DNA from: Dehalococcoidia bacterium
GTDB lineage: Bacteria > Chloroflexota > Dehalococcoidia > Lucifugimonadales > UBA3495
Length of the DNA stretch: 42,770 nucleotides
Direction: 5' to 3'
NCBI GenBank assembly: GCA_022451925.1
Contig: JAKUNL010000011.1
Coordinates: 1 to 42,770, forward strand
A program made the position numbers and the translations under genes. Below the pieces are notes generated by a model. The model ran no database searches. It was not told the DNA's origin and worked only from the letters and a program-made list of their open reading frames with translations. Below, one piece after another: positions 39,981-42,770 of the stretch (the stretch's first letter is position 1; the number at the start of each line of letters is the position of its first letter).

Positions 39981-41117
39981 TTATATGAATGCCATCTGTT
40001 CGAATTGACCGCCGACGATCGGAACCGCGTCGAGTCCCATCCATTTGTCGATTACGGTGGAGTATAGGCCCCGGAAATCGTAATTCGGCTCTAAGTCTCC
40101 CTGGGTCAGGTGTTCCGGTTTAAGAGAGGGGTAGGAACTGTACATGCCACCGTTCACCTGATCGCCAATCACAAATGCGACGCCGGCTGCTCCGTGGTCA
40201 GTGCCGGTTCCGTTGTCTTTTACTCGCCGTCCGAACTCGCTGAAGACTAACATGACCACGTTATCGCTGGCGTTGTGTTCACGAAGGTCGGCAAAGAAGC
40301 AGTCCACGGCTTCGGAGATATCGATCCAGAGTTTCGCGTGGGAGCCGCCCTGATTAAAGTGAGTGTCAAATGGACCGTAGGAAGTGTAAAAGACCTGGGT
40401 GCCCAGGTCTGCTAGGTGCACCTGTGCTACATCCTTAAAGTTTGTGGCGATGGATGTGGTCGGGTATTCCACCGTCGACGAATACTTCTGAGGTGCAACC
40501 TTGATGATGTCGGCGCCTCTTAGGGCGTCAAGTCCGGTCTGTCCTAGATATTCCATGGTTGGGCCGGTACCAATAGCTGGAGAGTACATGCGGGCGAAGC
40601 TGTCTAGAAGTTGGGTGCGCTCATCCTGAGAATTTATTCCCGAGACTGATGAGAAAACCCCGTAGGAAGCCAAATGGTTCACGGAGGTTACTGGCACGCC
40701 GCGCATGGTCATGGCTCTGGGCAGACCTTGGCCAAAATTGACCCCCTTTAAGACGTTCTCTCCCGTGGGGTCCAAGTCTCTAATTACCTTGGCAATCCAG
40801 CCGTCGGTACCGATCTTGTTCGTCTCGCAGGTGTGCCAGATGTCCATGGCACGGAAATGGGATCGGGGAGAATTCTCAAACCCAACACCGTGGATGATGG
40901 CCATTTTCCCCTTGTCGTAAATATCTTTGAATTGATCCATGTCAGATCGGAAAGCTAGTTCGTTGTCGATGGGAACAACCTGGTGCTCGGGGATGTTGAC
41001 CTTGGGGCGAGCGTCCCAGTAGTGGCCATTGGTATATGGAACAATCGTGTTGAGGTAATCGTTGGCTCCGGTGAGTTGCAGTACGACCAGAACCGGCTCT
41101 TTATTAGTTGATGCCAT
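39981..41117 (-). CDS. DUF1501 family protein
   Basis: 378 residues. The DUF1501 pattern is visible throughout: 'VLQLTGANDYLNTIVPY', 'GFENSPRSHFRAMDIWHT', 'FDTHFNQGGSHAKLW', 'VFSEFGRRVKDNGTGTDHGAAGVAFVIGDQVNGGMY'. The family belongs to the alkaline-phosphatase/sulfatase-like fold and probably binds metal through conserved Asp/His residues. Members often begin with a Tat signal; this one begins directly at 'MASTNKEPVLVVLQL' behind a strong GGGGAG site, so it should be cytoplasmic. It is 33 bases downstream of its usual partner DUF1800. Confidence 0.9.
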   Translation of the reverse strand: MASTNKEPVLVVLQLTGANDYLNTIVPYTNGHYWDARPKVNIPEHQVVPIDNELAFRSDMDQFKDIYDKGKMAIIHGVGFENSPRSHFRAMDIWHTCETNKIGTDGWIAKVIRDLDPTGENVLKGVNFGQGLPRAMTMRGVPVTSVNHLASYGVFSSVSGINSQDERTQLLDSFARMYSPAIGTGPTMEYLGQTGLDALRGADIIKVAPQKYSSTVEYPTTSIATNFKDVAQVHLADLGTQVFYTSYGPFDTHFNQGGSHAKLWIDISEAVDCFFADLREHNASDNVVMLVFSEFGRRVKDNGTGTDHGAAGVAFVIGDQVNGGMYSSYPSLKPEHLTQGDLEPNYDFRGLYSTVIDKWMGLDAVPIVGGQFEQMAFI

Positions 41118-41150
41118 TTTTTCTCCCCAGCGTCTTATCCAAGCTATTTG

Positions 41151-42596
41151 CTAGGCGAACTGATAATCTCTTGATGCGGCTATCAAAGCTAGTAACCTGG
41201 CGACTCTTTCTTCAGAAAACTCTATTTGTTCAGGGGTGTCCCACATAAGTTCTCCGTCTTTCAAAGCATGAGTCAAAAGCTCTTTGAGTGTGATGTCACT
41301 GACCTGTAGTGGCCCCATTGAATCTAGGCATTGGGAAACTAACATTTGGGGTGATTGGGTCTCTTGCATTCGAACCGTGTTGATGATTGTCTTGACTCCC
41401 GGATGGGATGTATCCCCCATAACCCCCGCCGCAAAATTTACTCGTCTCATTAACGCTCCTGCGTCAATCCAAGCTGCCCCGGTGTGCCAGCCCTCCACGC
41501 TGGGAGGATTTAAGAGTTCCTGACCCTGCCAGGCGCATTCCAGTGCGAGGTTATTGAACCCTGGTCTAAAACCCTCGTAGTTGCCAGCGATGCGCACGGT
41601 ACCAACGATTAGTTCTGCTGGGCTCTTCACTTTGGCATACAGGGAATTCTTGAAGAAATCCGAGTTGAAGAGCACTCGTAGAATGGACCGTATATCGCCT
41701 TGGGATTCGTTGTAAGCGTCAACTAATACTTCGATCGCTTCGGGGTCATTTGGGGGTGTGGAATTCCAACTCGAGACGTCCGGCTCGTCGGCCACAAAGA
41801 ACCTGTATAGATGTCGGGCTAGGAACCGCGCCGACGCTGGTTGGTTCACTATGATTTGCATGATGTCTTCGCCGTTCAGGTTCCCTGTGTTTCCCAAAAA
41901 GGTCTTTTCTTCGTTGTCGTGGTCTTCGGGTTTGTATTCGAAATTCCAGTAAAATCGGCCCAAAGGGTTTCGTGGAATCTTGGGAGCGATAGTCCAACCG
42001 GTAAATGCTCTGGAGGCTTCTTTGATGTCGTCTTCGGTGTAGTTGCCTACACCCAACGAAAAAAGTTCTAGGAGTTCGCGACCCCAGTTCTCGTTGATGG
42101 CCCCGTCATGATTCCCGTGGTTGTCTAGCCAGAAAATCATGGCTGGTGACTTAGCCAGTTCAATCAATAGATCCCGATAGCTGCCGAGTCCGTATTCGCG
42201 AAACATTGCAATCTGTCGACCAATCTCTGGCGGGTTGTCAACTTTTGAGTTGCTGGTTGCAAACATTTGATGCCAAAACAGGGCGATTTTCTCTTCTAGT
42301 GGTCGTTGGGTATTGACCATGCGGAACATCCAATCCGCCTGGCTGATGGGTGGTCCAAGGGCTCCCTCATATCCAGGAAGGATCCGATACATTAACTCTT
42401 CGTCGATAGGTGGCTGGTCTTTTGGATGCAGTAATTCTTCGACCACGGACTCATAGCCTTTAGATGCATGTACTATGAGGTCAGCATGCGGCTCGCCAAA
42501 ACCGGCGCGTCTCATAAGGTGGGCCATCAGGACCATTTCTTGTCGTGTGGGCACGCTTGTCTCTCCATGGTCACGCTTTACACGAGCCACGCTCAT
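41151..42596 (-). CDS. DUF1800 family protein
   Basis: I use the ATG at 42596 (481 residues). The open frame continues to a TTG at 42671, and ATG at 42536 is also possible; none has a compelling RBS. Family signatures: 'MRRAGFGEPHADL', 'WHQMFATSNSKVDNPPEIGRQI', 'LDNHGNHDGAINENWGRELLELFSLGVGNYTEDDIKEASRAFTGW', 'LGNTGNLNGEDIMQIIVNQPASARFLARHLYRFFV'. DUF1800 is an uncharacterised family that almost always sits beside DUF1501, as here. No signal peptide or membrane helix. It is the first gene of this small operon. Confidence 0.88.
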   Translation of the reverse strand: MSVARVKRDHGETSVPTRQEMVLMAHLMRRAGFGEPHADLIVHASKGYESVVEELLHPKDQPPIDEELMYRILPGYEGALGPPISQADWMFRMVNTQRPLEEKIALFWHQMFATSNSKVDNPPEIGRQIAMFREYGLGSYRDLLIELAKSPAMIFWLDNHGNHDGAINENWGRELLELFSLGVGNYTEDDIKEASRAFTGWTIAPKIPRNPLGRFYWNFEYKPEDHDNEEKTFLGNTGNLNGEDIMQIIVNQPASARFLARHLYRFFVADEPDVSSWNSTPPNDPEAIEVLVDAYNESQGDIRSILRVLFNSDFFKNSLYAKVKSPAELIVGTVRIAGNYEGFRPGFNNLALECAWQGQELLNPPSVEGWHTGAAWIDAGALMRRVNFAAGVMGDTSHPGVKTIINTVRMQETQSPQMLVSQCLDSMGPLQVSDITLKELLTHALKDGELMWDTPEQIEFSEERVARLLALIAASRDYQFA

Positions 42597-42770
42597 AATC
42601 AAGCTATGGCAAAGTTGAGCTCGGAACTGGCTTGCATGTGACATCGTAGGATTGGTGCATGCAAGTGTCAATGTCAGAAATCACCTGTTTATTATATCCC
42701 AATGTATTATCGGCATATATTTGGTGTTTTGTGTTGTGCCTTGTTAATCTGCATTGTCGGTTTGAATCTT

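Noticed and set aside
1-42770. CRISPR arrays, insertion sequences, toxin-antitoxin or phage genes
   Set aside because: No regularly spaced direct repeats, transposase motifs or phage-type proteins were seen.

Overview
The window is a gene-dense bacterial chromosome segment of mixed strand use. It starts inside one gene and carries two tRNA genes, about 35 protein-coding genes and no rRNA, transposase, CRISPR array or phage gene that I can see. Many translation starts are TTG or GTG behind clear Shine-Dalgarno sequences, promoters resemble the sigma-70 consensus, and both tRNA genes encode their CCA end. The gene mix (luciferase-like flavin monooxygenase, GMC oxidoreductase, PAC2, GlcG/HbpS, DUF1501/DUF1800, TP-linker lipoprotein, several scavenging transporters) suggests a free-living heterotroph. 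An uncultured marine Chloroflexota (SAR202-like) would fit, but that assignment is inference from gene content only.

Layout. Positions 1-2,100: the end of a thiamine-diphosphate enzyme, a GlcG/HbpS protein and an unusual short-chain dehydrogenase. 2,117-4,761: tRNA-Asp, a lipoprotein and a two-component system (response regulator and histidine kinase overlapping by ATGA). 5,271-8,494: a dialkylglycine-decarboxylase-like PLP enzyme, a PhnD-like binding protein without signal peptide, and a PAC2 protein. 8,751: tRNA-Arg. 8,938-16,467: an MFS transporter and a complete oligopeptide/dipeptide-type ABC importer whose two ATPase genes run toward the binding-protein and permease genes. 16,727-24,603: a PPC-domain protein, GMC oxidoreductase, arylsulfotransferase-like protein, Gfo/Idh/MocA oxidoreductase, luciferase-like monooxygenase and a second MFS transporter.

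The most coherent system lies at 24,869-36,315 on the minus strand. Ten genes read in one direction: a BMP/nucleoside-type ABC importer (double ATPase, two permeases, lipoprotein receptor), a biuret-hydrolase-like cysteine hydrolase, an amidase, DUF2877, DUF1116, FdrA, and a 59-residue FdrA-associated protein with a TTG start. FdrA, DUF1116 and DUF2877 are the homologues of E. coli FdrA/YlbE/YlbF, linked to oxamate carbamoyltransferase. I infer a pathway that imports and dismantles a carbamoylated, ureide-like nitrogen compound. No carbamate kinase is visible in the window.

36,655-42,596 holds an Abhydrolase_10-type hydrolase on the plus strand and a minus-strand DUF1800 - DUF1501 - NHL-propeller group whose proteins show no obvious export signals. 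Hairpins directly after both ABC binding-protein genes, and palindromes in two divergent promoter regions, are the main regulatory signals.
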